From: Gaeumannomyces sp. JS-464
Taxonomy: Eukaryota > Ascomycota > Sordariomycetes > Magnaporthales > Magnaporthaceae
Assembly: GCA_002197995.1 (NCBI GenBank)
Contig: NGZR01000001.1
Coordinates: 4,526,001 to 4,590,000, forward strand
Length of the DNA: 64,000 bases
Reading direction: 5' to 3'
The notes beneath the pieces are model-generated. The model did not search any database. It was not told the origin of the DNA and saw nothing but the letters and a program-made list of their open reading frames with translations. Positions 1 to 11,900 of this stretch are shown here, in pieces (positions within the stretch are counted from its first letter, which is position 1; every line of letters begins with the position of its first letter). The position numbers were made by a program, and so were the translations under genes.

Positions 1-692
1 TTCCATGCTCGCTTCGCCTAACAGATCAAAGTACCTGAGCTGCCTGCCGCCTTGCGTAAGCATTTGATCGTATACGCACTCCCGGATTGTCCGTTACTTT
101 TGCCAGCCAATTGCATGCACGTCTGAGAGCAGAGCTCCAGTCCCCTGTACCTCAGCACCTCCCCAGCCAAACAGCAGCTGAAGGTACGTCCTGTCACGCC
201 GCCTTATGCGTCCCTCTCGGTCGAGTGGTAGCTTCCCGAAACCAGGCCGTGCCAGCCCCTCTCTTGCCCCCTCCTCCTCCTCCCACCCTTCTTTTACTTC
301 CCCTCTTTGCCAACCCAAACCGTCTTCCATCCTCTTCCCCTCCTCTCCCCATCCATCTCTTCCTGTTTCCAATCTCTAGTATCTCACACTCTCGGCCTAC
401 CACAGCAATCCGACAGACACAAGAAGTCGAACGACATCCAAGGTAGTCAGCCAACCACACCTTTCTGCCCCCATTTTCCTTTGACCGGGTAGCAAAGCCA
501 GCGTCGGGACCGGCGCGCTTTGTTTGCCTTGTAGCCCCTCCCTCTCTCGTCTCTGCTCTCCCCAGTTCTTCCCAATCCCCCATCCTCAACTAACATCCTT
601 CCCTACCATCTTCAGTCCGGACAAGTCGTACGATCTTGTCCTCTCCAAACCCCGCAGCATTAGCTACAACACAACCAACCTCACCAGTCAAC
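1..692. other. 5' flank and promoter of the DUF6699-like gene
   Basis: No gene is supported here. From about 255 to 660 the plus strand is strongly C/T-rich, as is common in filamentous-fungal promoters and 5' leaders just ahead of the ATG. The open frames in this stretch are low-complexity Pro/Ser/Leu readings of that tract and resemble no protein I know. Confidence 0.5.
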
Positions 693-1549
693 ATGACGGA
701 ACCATTGTCCAAGGTCGACTCCGCCGTCCAGGGTCTGTCCCCGTCTCCTCCGAAAGCGGTTAAGGGCAACCGGAGACAGAGCTCAGCGGCCGCGAGCGGC
801 GTCTTCAACATCAAGGACCTCGGTACGTCTGTCCTCCCATAGGCGCACCAATTGCCCGAACCACCTGATGTCTTGACGTCTCCCCCTCCTCCCACCCTTG
901 CCAATCCGTCCCCACCGGTAGTTAGTTATCTCGATCGTCGACTAACACAACACCACACCAGAGGAGGAGGGAACCGAGATCCAGATCGCCAAGGAAACCC
1001 AAAAGACAGGGTGGTAAGTTTGCCTCGCTTGCTTTGGTGCCATCCCGCTCGTGCCTGCGTCGGCAACGGCTGCTCCCGATCCCCCATGTTGGGCTGGTTG
1101 CTGATTCGATGCCAACCTCTCCTTCCCCACAGGAAGATCAACACCTCGCCATCGACAGTCGAAGACAAGGAACTACTGAAGAAGCTCCTCACCACTCCGC
1201 CAATCAAGAAGATTGACCTGCACTTCCCGCTCGGCCTCGAGGTCACTGCACGCAACCTCAAGGGCGTCACCATCAAGGATGCGCTAGACGCCATCCACAA
1301 GGCATACAAGAAGCGGGTTAGTTCTCAACCCCCATCTGGGGCGACCATGCATTTGTCTTTCGGGTTGGCTAACTGCGTGTCCTTTTTCAACTACAGGCTG
1401 ACGACGAGCTCGACCAACCATACCTGGCCGGCTTCGAGTGGGACAAGGAGGAGTGCTGGACACGGCTCATCGTGCACCTTTCCAAGGACAGCACCGGGGA
1501 GCGGAACATCGGCGGCGGTAAGAAGAAGAAGAAGAACACCGAGGAGTAG
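693..1549 (+). CDS. Small conserved fungal protein, DUF6699-like
   Basis: Four exons: 693-822, 962-1013, 1133-1316 and 1397-1549, giving 172 residues with every phase matching. The introns have GTACGT, GTAAGT and GTTAGT donors and CAG/ACAG acceptors. The N-terminal 60 residues are Ser/Pro/Lys-rich and probably disordered. The core has a short strand (IKKIDLHFPLG), a segment that looks helical (GVTIKDALDAIHKAYKKR), an acidic linker (ADDELDQPYLAGFEWD) and a second strand-like segment (CWTRLIVHLSKD), and ends in a run of lysines. This order resembles the small fungal DUF6699 fold, whose function is unknown; the assignment is from memory of the pattern only. No signal peptide or membrane segment is visible. 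The frame is intact, unlike many genes in this window. Confidence 0.75.
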
Positions 1550-2403
1550 ATGAAAAGTACCATGCTCTGGGTTCGCCGTTGCGCCTGACTAGGGCGGATC
1601 GACGGCAACCCTTGGTACCTGATCAGCACGAGACTGAGCTCCACTCCATGGCGTTGCCTCTCCAGTTCTTCCCCTGGGATTGGGGTCGGCACCGTATCAA
1701 ACCAATCAAACCAATCACCTAAATCAATTCACACAATCACTATCTTGGAGAGTAATTATGTCCCAAAGAACCCGACATGTGATGAATTCGGTGTCCGACG
1801 AGGTTGTTGATTGATCTTCGTCTCGATGCGCTTTGTCCATGTCAGATTGGATGCTTGCGTCAAGCATGAGACTCTGGGATCGTGGCTGGCACTGTAACTA
1901 TGGCGTCATGGGAGAGGGGGCGGGCTTCCAGTGGAGAGCGTTTGAGCATTGTGGCTGGGGCCGCCAAGACGATGGTTGGGCGGTTTACATAACCGACGGA
2001 GGGATCCTGGTAGAGTGGTGCGATCGCTTTATTTCCGTCATGAAGTGGGGGCACTCGCCCTCCCCGGACTCCACCTATCCCTTCGCCCAAGGCCGTTGCC
2101 GTTTGCCGACAGTAGCCGCCCAATAACAGCGCCAGGTCCAAGTGCGGAACTGACACACAAGGCCGCCCTCGCCGACACCAGTCCTGGCAAAGCCCCGGAG
2201 CTTCTGTGTGCCGCTGAAACCACGGTGCAAGGCCGACGGGCAGACACGATGGTCGGCCTATATGAATACTTGAAACTGGGCCGCCTTCGACACGCACAGC
2301 CAGCCGAGCATGCCCATCGTCTCCTGGCTGAGCTGCCTTACTATTCAGCCTCCCACCCGATAAGTCTGCCCTCGACATCGACGCGCCGATAATATTCGCC
2401 AAG
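1550..2403. other. Intergenic region upstream of hmgA
   Basis: This 850-base stretch holds the 3' flank of the upstream gene and the hmgA promoter. A TATA-like CCTATATGAAT lies near 2258-2268, about 140 bases before the hmgA ATG. The longer open frames on either strand lack codon bias and recognisable motifs, so I call no gene. Confidence 0.45.
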
Positions 2404-3961
2404 ATGCCCGTGACGAACTTTGAGTTCAAAGAGAAGTACCGCTACATGAGCGGCTTCGACGCACACCTTGAGTAAGCGCTCCCACTCAACACTCCCCATG
2501 GGCCAGCAGCCTGCTCCCTCTTGCCTCCCAAACTAACACACGCGCCACTACCAAACAGATCCGAGGCTGTTCCCGGGGCCCTGCCCATTGGCCACAACTC
2601 GCCGCAGAAGCCGCCCCTCGGACTCTACGCCGAGAAGCTATCCGGGACTGCGTTCACCGCACCGCGACACGAGAACAAGCAGTCATGGCTGTACCGCATC
2701 CTCCCCTCGTGCGCACACCCACCCTTTACCGTCAAGGGCATGCCGGCGGGCGACGAGCCAACGACACCAGACCAAATGTCGCCAGACGAGCGGATGGACG
2801 AGATGGCCCGGTTTACCCCCTCCCCGAGGCTACACTACATCCCAAACCAGCTGCGCTGGGACCCTTTTGACCACAACCCAGACGCCGACTTCGTGTCGGG
2901 CCTGCACCTCGTGGCCGGGGCCGGCGACCCTACGCTGAAGCAGGGGCTGGGCATCTACGTTTTCGCGGCGGGGCGGTCCATTGGCGACGCGCAGCGTCTT
3001 CTACTCTGCCGACGGCGACCTGCTCATCGTCGCGCAGGCGGGCGTGCTCGACATCCACACCGAGCTCGGCTGGCTCCTCGTGCGGCCCGGCGAGATCGCC
3101 GTGGTGCCGCGCGGCATGCGCTTCCAGGTGCTCCTGCCCGAGGGCACGAGCCCCGCGCGGGGCTACGCGCTCGAGCTGTACCAGGGCCACTTTGCCCTGC
3201 CCGAGCTGGGGCCCATCGGGTCCAACGGGCTCGCCAATGCGCGGGACTTCCAGGTCCCCGTCGCCTGCTTCAGCGAGGAGCACGGCGCGACGGCTTTTGC
3301 CCCGCCCGAGGGCGTCAAGGGCGGCGGTGGGTACCTGGTGACGGCAAAGTTCAACAACACGCTCTTCACGACGACGCAGGCGCACACGCCCTTTGACGTG
3401 GTCGCCTGGCACGGCAACTACTACCCGTTCAAGTACGACCTCGGGCGCTTCAACACGATGGGCAGCATCTCGTTCGACCACCCGGACCCGTCCATCTTCA
3501 CGGTGCTGACGGCACCCTCGGACCGGGCGGGCACGGCCGTGGCCGACTTTGTCATCTTCCCGCCGCGCTGGCTCGTGGGCGAGGACACGTTCCGGCCGCC
3601 GTGGTACCACCGCAACACCATGAGCGAATTCATGGGCCTCATCTCGGGTGACTACGACGCCAAGAAGGGCGGCGCCGGCGGCTTCGTCCCCGGCGGCGCG
3701 AGCCTCCACAACGTCATGAGCGGCCACGGCCCGGACGCGGCCAGCTACGAGGGCGCGCGCAACGCCGAGCTGAGGCCCGCAAAGGTCGGCGCCGGCAGCT
3801 GCGCCTTCATGTTTGAGAGCTGCTACATCGTCGGCGTCACCGACTGGGGGCTCAGGAGCTGCCAGAAGGTCCAGATTGACTACAGCAGGGAGAGCTGGGG
3901 CGGCGTCCAGGTGCACTGGAAGAGGCCCGAGGGCACCTTGGCCAACGGGCATTTGCTTTAG
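2404..3961 (+). CDS. hmgA: Homogentisate 1,2-dioxygenase
   Basis: The enzyme opens the ring of homogentisate to maleylacetoacetate, an Fe(II)- and O2-dependent step of phenylalanine/tyrosine catabolism. Exon 1 is 2404-2471; after a GTAAGC intron with a CTAAC branch site, exon 2 runs 2559-3961. The corrected length is 489 residues, close to the usual fungal size. Hallmarks include [19 protein letters not shown] near the N-terminus, [55 protein letters not shown] and the metal-binding block [15 protein letters not shown] (His and Glu) followed by HGPDA (second His). The frame breaks near 2995: one base is extra between GDAQ and VFYSADGD. A 36-base intron cannot explain it, so I regard it as sequence error. 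A run of 20 T follows the stop. The FAD oxidoreductase downstream converges on it, 279 bases away. Confidence 0.93.
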
Positions 3962-3971
3962 TGACGCTCAG

Positions 3972-3991
3972 TTTTTTTTTTTTTTTTTTTT
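3972..3991 (+). repeat. Poly-T tract (20 T) after the hmgA stop
   Basis: Twenty consecutive T begin 11 bases after the hmgA stop codon. A second C/T-rich stretch at 4078-4113 consists of TTTC/TTTCTT repeats. Both lie between the convergent hmgA and FAD oxidoreductase genes, in the presumed 3' UTR region. Confidence 0.9.
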
Positions 3992-4240
3992 GGTTCTTTG
4001 GTATAATTTTCAGCCCCTCGTTTGTATGAGACATGAATGATGCACATAGAAGCCCGCACCGGGTCCTGGAACTATCCTTTTTCTTTTTCCTTCTTTTCTT
4101 TCTTTCTTTCTTTTGGGCGATGGCACGAATTGGACCGGCTGGTTGATTCTCGGGCTACTCTATCCGGTTTCACTTGAAGTGAATTGGTACATCATCATAC
4201 CCTTTATTGAATGGAATATCACACATGAAGCAATTTCTCA

Positions 4241-5998
4241 TCACGAGGCCGACTGGTCCGCTGCGCTCAGCCGCTCTAGGACCTTGAAGCTCTTCTTCAT
4301 CCTCTCTCTCGTCAGGCGAAAGGCGTCTGGGAACCAGCGTGCCAGCTCAGAGTTGTCTCTCCCCTGCATCATTTCCACCATCGCCTTCGCCGACATCCAG
4401 CAGAGTACCATCCCATGTCCCTGAAAGCTGCAGCTGGCCCATAAACCCCTGTCTTCGTCTCCTGACGACTCATCTTCGTCTTCTGCGGGCACTTGGCCTA
4501 CCAAGGGATATCCGTCCACACTATAACCCATTATACCCGTCCCTAAGTGATATCAAAGTCAGCCAAGGGCGTGATGGAGGGAATGATAGCATTGGGGCCA
4601 CGGAGGCTGCTTACATTCACTCCGGACTCGGCCTTCACGGTGATCATCACCCCAGTTGTCCCCAAAGTACCCCGGCGTCGACCCCCGGAGGTACTGGCTG
4701 ATGGTCCCGTTGAGCGTCGTGTCGTCGGTGGTGCCAAACTCGCACAGTCCCCCCTTCTCGGCGTGCGCCAGGCCGCCGCCGATGACGATGTCCTCACCTC
4801 CTCTGTCCTCCCCGTCCCCGTCTCGCGCCGGGCGCGGAACCATGTACTCGTAGCCCCCGGCGTATATGAAACTGTACGTGACCGGCAAGCCCCCGGCCGG
4901 CATCGCGCGGCCCGCGCGCTGCGCCGTGATCTGGCCGCGGAGCGGCACGACGACGCCCTGGAAGCGCGGCTGCAGCGCCGCCGTGTAGCCGTTGGTGGCG
5001 AGCACGACGCGCCGCGCGGCGATGGCGCCCCGCGGCGTCGTGACCTCCCACATGGCTGCGGACCCGTCGCCGCCGTCGTCGACCTTCTTCTTCTGGATCC
5101 TCTCCAGCTTCACGGCGGGGGTGTTGGCGTGTATCTTGAGCCCGCGCTCGATGCAGAGCTTCAGCACCCCGACGGTGAACCTGTAGGCCGAGATGCTGCC
5201 GGCGGGGTAGCGGACGCCGCCAAACAAGCCCGAGGAGCCGCCGCCATCACCATCGCCATCGCCGGCAGCCTCCCCGCCGCCGCCGCCGCCGCCCGATGCC
5301 GGCGCGGCGCAGAAGTACCGATCCCGCATCTCCTCGGGCGAGCAGAGCGCGTACTCGGCCGCGTCGTCGCCCGGCCCGAGGGCGGCGCGCAGGGCGGCCA
5401 CGCCGGCGCGGGCGCGGTCCCACTCGCCGCGGTCCAGGACCACGTCGACCGTGTCGCCCGGCCGCGAGCCGCAGTCGACGCCGTGCCGCGCCGCAAAGGC
5501 GTGCACGGCGCGGATGTTGGCCAGCTCCAGGCGCGCGATCTGCGCGGCCGCCGCCGCGCCGCCGGGCAGCGACGCCGCGTTCTCCTCGAAGCTGCGGTAC
5601 GAGGCCGCTTTGGTGTGGCCTCCTTTTCTTGGTGTGTTCCGTTGGTGGAGGAAAGGAGTTTTCGTTAGATGCCTCCTTTCTACCCTTTCCTTTAAGAGAT
5701 TGACTGAAAGAAAGAGTGTATGCGTGTACTACATACCGTTACGACCCGTGGCGCCCGAACAGACCTGGCGCGCCTCCAGCATGACGATGTTCGAGCCCGT
5801 CACCCCGCTGCCGCCCTCGAGGAGGTGCCAGGCCACCGCGGCGCCGGTCATGCCGCTCCCGATGATGACGACATCGGCCGTCTCGGGCAGCTCCGGGGTG
5901 GAGCGGAGATCGGCGATTTCGTCGGGCGGGCTCTGCCAGTAGCTTGTCGTCGGGTTCAGGCGGGGAAAAGTCACCTTGATCTTGGCTCGCTCGTCCAT
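4241..5998 (-). CDS. FAD-dependent oxidoreductase, DAO (glycine/D-amino-acid oxidase-like) family
   Basis: Three exons on the minus strand: 5998-5737, 5622-4615 and 4542-4241, giving 523 residues with an intact frame. Residues about 40-75 form the FAD-binding Rossmann motif (TADVVIIGSGMTGAAVAWHL), followed by MLEAR and CSGATGRNGGH, which is split by intron 1. Further family landmarks are GGVRYPAGSISAYRF, the second FAD strand VVLATNGYTAAL, and WTGIMGYSVDGYPLVGQVP near the C-terminus. I set intron 2 with donor GTAAGC at 4614 because it recreates the conserved Trp of WTGIMG. Such enzymes oxidise amines or amino acids with FAD and O2; this substrate is unknown. A Gly/Ala-rich insert (about residues 180-200) is low complexity. 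There is no clear peroxisomal signal (ends SADQSAS). It converges on hmgA, but I see no proof of a shared pathway. Confidence 0.88.
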
Positions 5999-8900
5999 TT
6001 TACCTCCTTCTCCCTGTGGTTTCACGATTCTTTGACTAGGTAAAACTCTATGCTCGTGCCTGAAGATCGCGTACGGACGGGATCGGCGAGTTTTGTTTTT
6101 TGTAGATCGCGGGGAACATGTGATCCTCGCGTTGGCGAAGCTCCTTTCAACTGGACACCGACGTCGTTTCACGACCCCGCGGCTGGGCATTTCGTTGATA
6201 CGATACGCAATATCTAAACTATCGACATGTCAATCAAAGGATGCCCATGAGCACCGCGGAAATCGTTTCAGCCAGATTAGTTCATGATCCAAGTTCCATG
6301 GAACAACACGATTTGTTTTCGTCGCATCTCCCCAATCCGGCGCAGTCGACGATTACACACCAACCAACGATACAGGCTGCTACTCAAACCTGCATTTGCT
6401 TCCGTTACATGCATAGCAAATATTTCCTGATAATGACCAGCTGAGCAGTTGTATGGTGGTCGCTGGTGGAAGCAAATGCAGAAACACCGTCACTAGGACA
6501 GGCTTGATGAGGCGGCAAAGGTGCAGATTTAAACATGTAAGCGTTATTTCATACCTAACCAGGATCCGCCGAGCCGGCCTCGACCACATTCGTTCGCCGC
6601 AATGATGCAGCTCTGATTCTGTGGCGGCAGTAACGTCGCAAAAGCGAAAGTCATACCTGATACTCGTATGCTATAGATCCGGGCTGAAAGTTTCTACCGC
6701 TGCAGAGACTGCCTTGAAGAAAGTCATCCGTCGTGATGAGGATGCTTGTATATGCAGGTAGACGGTATTTTGTCCGCATATCACTACCGTTTGTTGCGTC
6801 GGGGCGTCCAGCCTTGCCTCAACCCCTGAGGCTGATTTTGGCATGTGTGCACAGTACCCCTGAATCCACGCGATTTTCTGCAACACGGTGTCGGCGCTAT
6901 AGTACGTGCTATGTACGTCCTCACTTCTTTTTACTCCTTGCTAGACTCGTAAGTACCTTTTCTCAGCTAGAGACCAGCCAGGGCGCGAAGAAGATATGCT
7001 GACTTAGAATCTTGATCCAGGAAGCCATGGTTACACAAAGCCAAACCAGAGTGCGCCGATAAGCGGGCAGTCAACGGAAGGCTCAAAACAGGAGATGCCT
7101 GGATCTCGCTAGACCAATCGGTTGTATGGCGGCGTGGCCATCCCAAATCGAGGCATAATATCACCTCAGTCACGTCCTAGTCCTACCTAGGCGCTTTGCA
7201 GGATGGACAGGAGGCTCCGGAAACCCTATCTCACTATGATTCGATGTATGTCATATCTCACACTCAAAATTGACCACTCGATGGCACACCTGCCGGTGTA
7301 ACCATGCTGCTCCCGCATCTCATTGGCCTCGCGTCAGATGTCTGCCTTGCTTCAATGTTATTGTTGGTGGGAACGCCAGACACGGCCTGTCATTTGGCGT
7401 CTCAGGAATTTGGCCACCTCCTAGAAAGCCGGCAAACGAGATCAGCCGATATCCTGAAAGGCCAAAAGGAGTGCGTGGGTAAGAAACCACAGGAGAATTC
7501 ATGGCCTTTGGTGTCAACCTCCTCCCTGGTCGACCCCTGATTTGCGCCCCCGGCAGCTTCCACGTTCACAGATCGACCGATCGCGAAAGTGCCGCACTGC
7601 ATGCGTGCAAAAGGCGACGAGAGGCAGCAGCGATGACGACGCCGTCCCGGGAAATCGCCCCTGGCCACCGACGAGCTTGGTTGGAGGCCTCGGCCCGTCT
7701 GGAGCGACGCCTGCAGCTCACCCATTGCTCTCGGCCGAGGACGCCGGCTAGCGGGAGACCCCTGTCGAGGGACTCGGCCTCCGAGAGCGTGCTGAAACCT
7801 AGCGGGAGATGGAGGCAACCAGATCGACAGCTGGGGCTGAGTCAAAAACAAAAAAAGATCCGTGACCGAATGCCGCGGCGGTCATGTGAGCTGGCGGAAG
7901 GGATGAGTAGTCCGTCCCAAGGGAACATAGTCATCCACCGCCCCCTTCGACTTGGACCATACAGAGCGTAGCAGCAGCGACGCCACTGGACGGCGACGGC
8001 CCAGTGCGAGGGGAAACTGCGCTGCTTGAGAGTTCAGCGACATGCTGGCATGCGAAAAGGTACATGTCCAGAAGGGCGTGCCAGCAAGAAGCGCACTGAT
8101 AGGAAGAACCGCTCTGGATACGTCAAAGAATATGGAGCCGGGCCAGATAGTCGATGAGTCCCTCCGTCGGTCCAACCTCTTAGAAGACCGGTTCACGAGA
8201 GGGTGATCGTGGCTGAGGGGGGGGAGGAGCAGCAAGAGCGTCGTCATAAGCTCATGTGAAGAATGGGACGCGCACGAAATTAGGGCTACGCGCCCGCCCG
8301 TGAGAGGACGAAACGGACAGCGCAGGGTTCCTCCTATCTGACCCTTACGCAAGGTTGCCTTTTTTTTTTCCTCTTCTTTTTCGACCAACGGCGCTTGCCC
8401 CAGGGTACTGCTGCCTGCCCGCTGGCAGAATGCGACGCCGGACGGACGTCAGGGCACGTCCTCTGTAGGGACTCTGCTTGGCCCGAAGGGAACCCACAGC
8501 AGCGAGAAGTTGTGCTCCGGAGCCGTCGGGTCCAGCCATGGGGTAGAGGGAGGGGTGTGGCAATCTTCTTCTCCTCCCTCTTCTCTCTTGCCCATTGCAA
8601 ACACAGCGAAGCAAGCGGAGGCTTGGCGCAACGATGGACCTCTGTTCGCACTAACACGACTCTTGACCGCCAACCAGGGAGGCAGGGAGGTAGCGCAGGT
8701 GGTCCAGCCCCAGACCGCCAGCCAGTCAGTGTCAGTGTACCTTTTTTTTTTCCCCTATCCAAATTTTTTTTTTCTTCCCCTTTCTCCCCTTTTCCCTTCC
8801 TCCGGTGAGTCACACGCAAGTGGCAGACAGAAAAGCGGGATTTTCTAGTTTACCGCTGCGGCGGGTGTTAGTCCTTGCTTTCGCCGATCAACACGTAGGA

Positions 8901-11900
8901 CGTAGGTAGGCGAAGGAAGGGAGGAGGGCGTATCGATACCCGGCGCCGACCCGAAAGCGCACCTCGGGCTGGAGGCGAAAGGGGACGGAGTTGCTCGTTT
9001 CTCCGCCCCGTGGCCGAGGCCTCCCGGTCATTTCACACTGGTGACTTTGGCATGAAAATGACGTAGAGAGGCCTAAGGCAGCCTTTTGTTTTCCGCCACG
9101 CAGCGCTGCTCCGTTTGTCTGCCTGCTCTTTTTTTCCCCCCGAGCAATTTGCCACAAAACCATGCGTGCACGTCGGCCCAACGCGGCCAAATGTCGGTTG
9201 GGGCAGCATCGGGCGCCAAGACCCAAGCAAGGTGGCGCTGCCGGCCGGCCTGGCCGTTTTTCTTGCTTTTGTAAGCAGGCACATGACAGCAGGCAAGGCA
9301 CCATGGCCTGTGCTCCACCACAAAGCTCAGCTCTTTTTCTGGAACTCTTGAAACCGAGCCGACGCGGGCACCGCCACATGCCCACCCAGCCGCTCGGGAT
9401 GACGGGTGGGGGGGGACAGACGGGGCGCTGGTGGGCTGGTGCGCTCTACCGTCGATCTGGTCCAGCTGGTGTCAAGCAGCAGGGGCACGGGCCAGATGCA
9501 GGAGCCACATGGCAGGTTATGTAATCGTTGTCAGGTGTGGTTCTGGAAGCACGGCCGTCCGATCCACTATGCTCATTCGCGGGAAGGCAGGTGGGCCGTG
9601 CGTGCTCTTGCATCGGGCTTTTTTTTCTTTCTTTTCTTTTTTTGCCTTTGTTTTTGGTCGTCCTCCGTTTGCACGGCCATCCCCCCTTTTTAGTGACTCC
9701 TTGCACACCTTTGGGTTGTGAACCCCTCCATACCTGATATCCTATCCCAACCTCACTCCCGGGCGAGGCTGAGCTCATTTCGGGTTGAGACCATAATCCA
9801 AGGGATCGGCTTGAGACTGCTGCCTGCTTCTCAACAAGAGCATGAGCATATTACGCTGCGACGTCTCCTGTGTTTCCAGGGCGTAAGAATCGCCCAACTT
9901 GCCTTTCCACACAGCTGACCAGCAAATCATGCCTCCTCATTCGACAAGATCATAATCATTACATTGCGAATCAACATCGTAGGCGAGAGAGAAGGGGGCG
10001 TGATGTCAGACGACTCACTGGCCACCATCTCATTGGGCATTGTGCACGTCAAAAGGCAATCAATAAGGAGGCTCTCTGGGCATCATGACATTTAACTTGC
10101 ACGTGAAATCGTAGACGCCCAGATGCCTGGTTGCGCGCATCGAGCCAAGCGTTTGTGACTGGTGGGATTGGGCAGCGAGCGCACAACGGGATGCAGCCCA
10201 CCCAAAGGCCGGCAATGTAGGGTTGACTTGCCCCCGACTGGCTCTGCATTTTTGCGTTGCAAACCAAATTATTCCTCGTTGAGGTTTTTGTCCTTCCTTC
10301 GCATCCTTGCATCGCACATCGTATCCGTATTATTCCTTGGATGAGAAATCGTTCCGCGGAATCCACTGCGCGCTCCAAGTAAGGGTACCCCTGAAACTCT
10401 CCTCGACTAAGCTGCGGGTGGGTTAGCTGGGAACGCCTGTTGTGGCCTCCTCTGCGACCAGCCAGCTCCCCGCGCTGATGGCGGAGGATGGTGCTCCTGG
10501 CCCCCATGGGCCTTGTTTGTTCGGCCCACACAAGTGGTCTCCCGGAGACGGAAGGACCGTCTGGTCCCGGAGCATGATTTGAAGGCTTTTCCTCACTTGC
10601 CCGCTACGTCACGTCACCTTTGGGCCTTCGAATGGGCGGTCGGCCACGTAGGCAGGAAGGTGGAGGGAGGGGAGTGCGCAGTCCTCCCACCAAGGCGTCA
10701 AACCTTGGGCGGATCGCATCTGCCCATCAGGGCGGCCTGCATGTCGCGACCGCATACGAAGAGTCGGTGAAGATTTTTATTTCTTCTCGTTCTGTGCGTG
10801 TGTGCGTTCGGACGTGAGGGAGCAAGTCAAGATGCCTTGCCGGCTGCGCGCTGGTCTTCTGTTGGGACACCCCCGGGCGCATTTTTTTTCTTTTCCACCT
10901 TGGATTTGAAGCCCAGCCAGTCAACAAGGGCAGAATGGGCAGTTTTTGTGCGCGATGGGTAGGGTGTGGGCGTGCTGGCGAGGTGGGACTCCCGGCGCAA
11001 ACGCTGCAAGTCCGCAGCGGCTGCAGGAGCTGTGCATGAGGGGCACCCTCAGCGCCGCCCGATGTCCAATCGGGAGCGGAGAGGCACCTCTCAAGCGGCC
11101 ACCGTTGGCCAAACACAGGGCCGCTTGGATGATATTGGACCGCAACGCAGAAAAACAAAGCGACGGGCATCTAGGCATACGTCGTACTTCCATGACCGAC
11201 GCCCATGTGAGTCACCTGCCTTCCTGTATCCTGTATCGAGGGACTTCCCGCTTCGTGGTTTTCGCTTTGATTTTCGCTCTCGCAACTCCTGCCCCTTTTC
11301 CTTCATTTTTTTCCCCCGTCGTTTTTGGGGAGGGGACAGGGCAGATGGAGGCTGGTGCGACAAGGCCCTGGGAAAAAGAAATCAACAAACAGAAAAAATT
11401 TTCACGGAGGAGGGGGACAGGGGGCAGAAGCAAATGAAATGGCCGGGCAGTTGCACGGTCCGAATCTCCCATGTCCCCAACAACAGCCACAGGACAAGGA
11501 TGCATCGAGCAGGGGATAAAGCGCAGAATGTAGGGGGGTTTCCAAGGTGAGGAAACGGCGTGAGGGCGTGTGGTTTGTCCCCTGCGGACGCTAGGGGAGA
11601 GAGTAGGGCGCGCCGACCCCTGTCCTGCTGTTGGGTGGGGCTTTGTTGATCTCGGCGTCCTGAAAGTGAATTCGCAAGAACCGCTTCGACTTGTTCCTCC
11701 GCGAGCCACGGGAAAGCCAGAGTCGCGCCCCGATTTGCTGGCTCACCGTAGGGCATGGCGGACGGTGCCAGCAGTACTGTACGGTTCTGGAGCGGTGGTC
11801 GCGAGTCTGGACTGGTGCAAGGCCATGATCTGGAGGGGTGGTCGAGGGATATGGAAGGGAGGGAGATGGGTGTCTTGATCAAGCGGAGCTGAGGCCATGG

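Noticed and set aside
1860..2429. A 189-codon minus-strand frame upstream of hmgA
   Set aside because: It overlaps the hmgA start on the other strand and lacks any family feature.
2959..2994. A possible 36-base intron that would repair the hmgA frame
   Set aside because: It is too short for a fungal spliceosomal intron, and the surrounding protein matches the enzyme better with a single-base correction.
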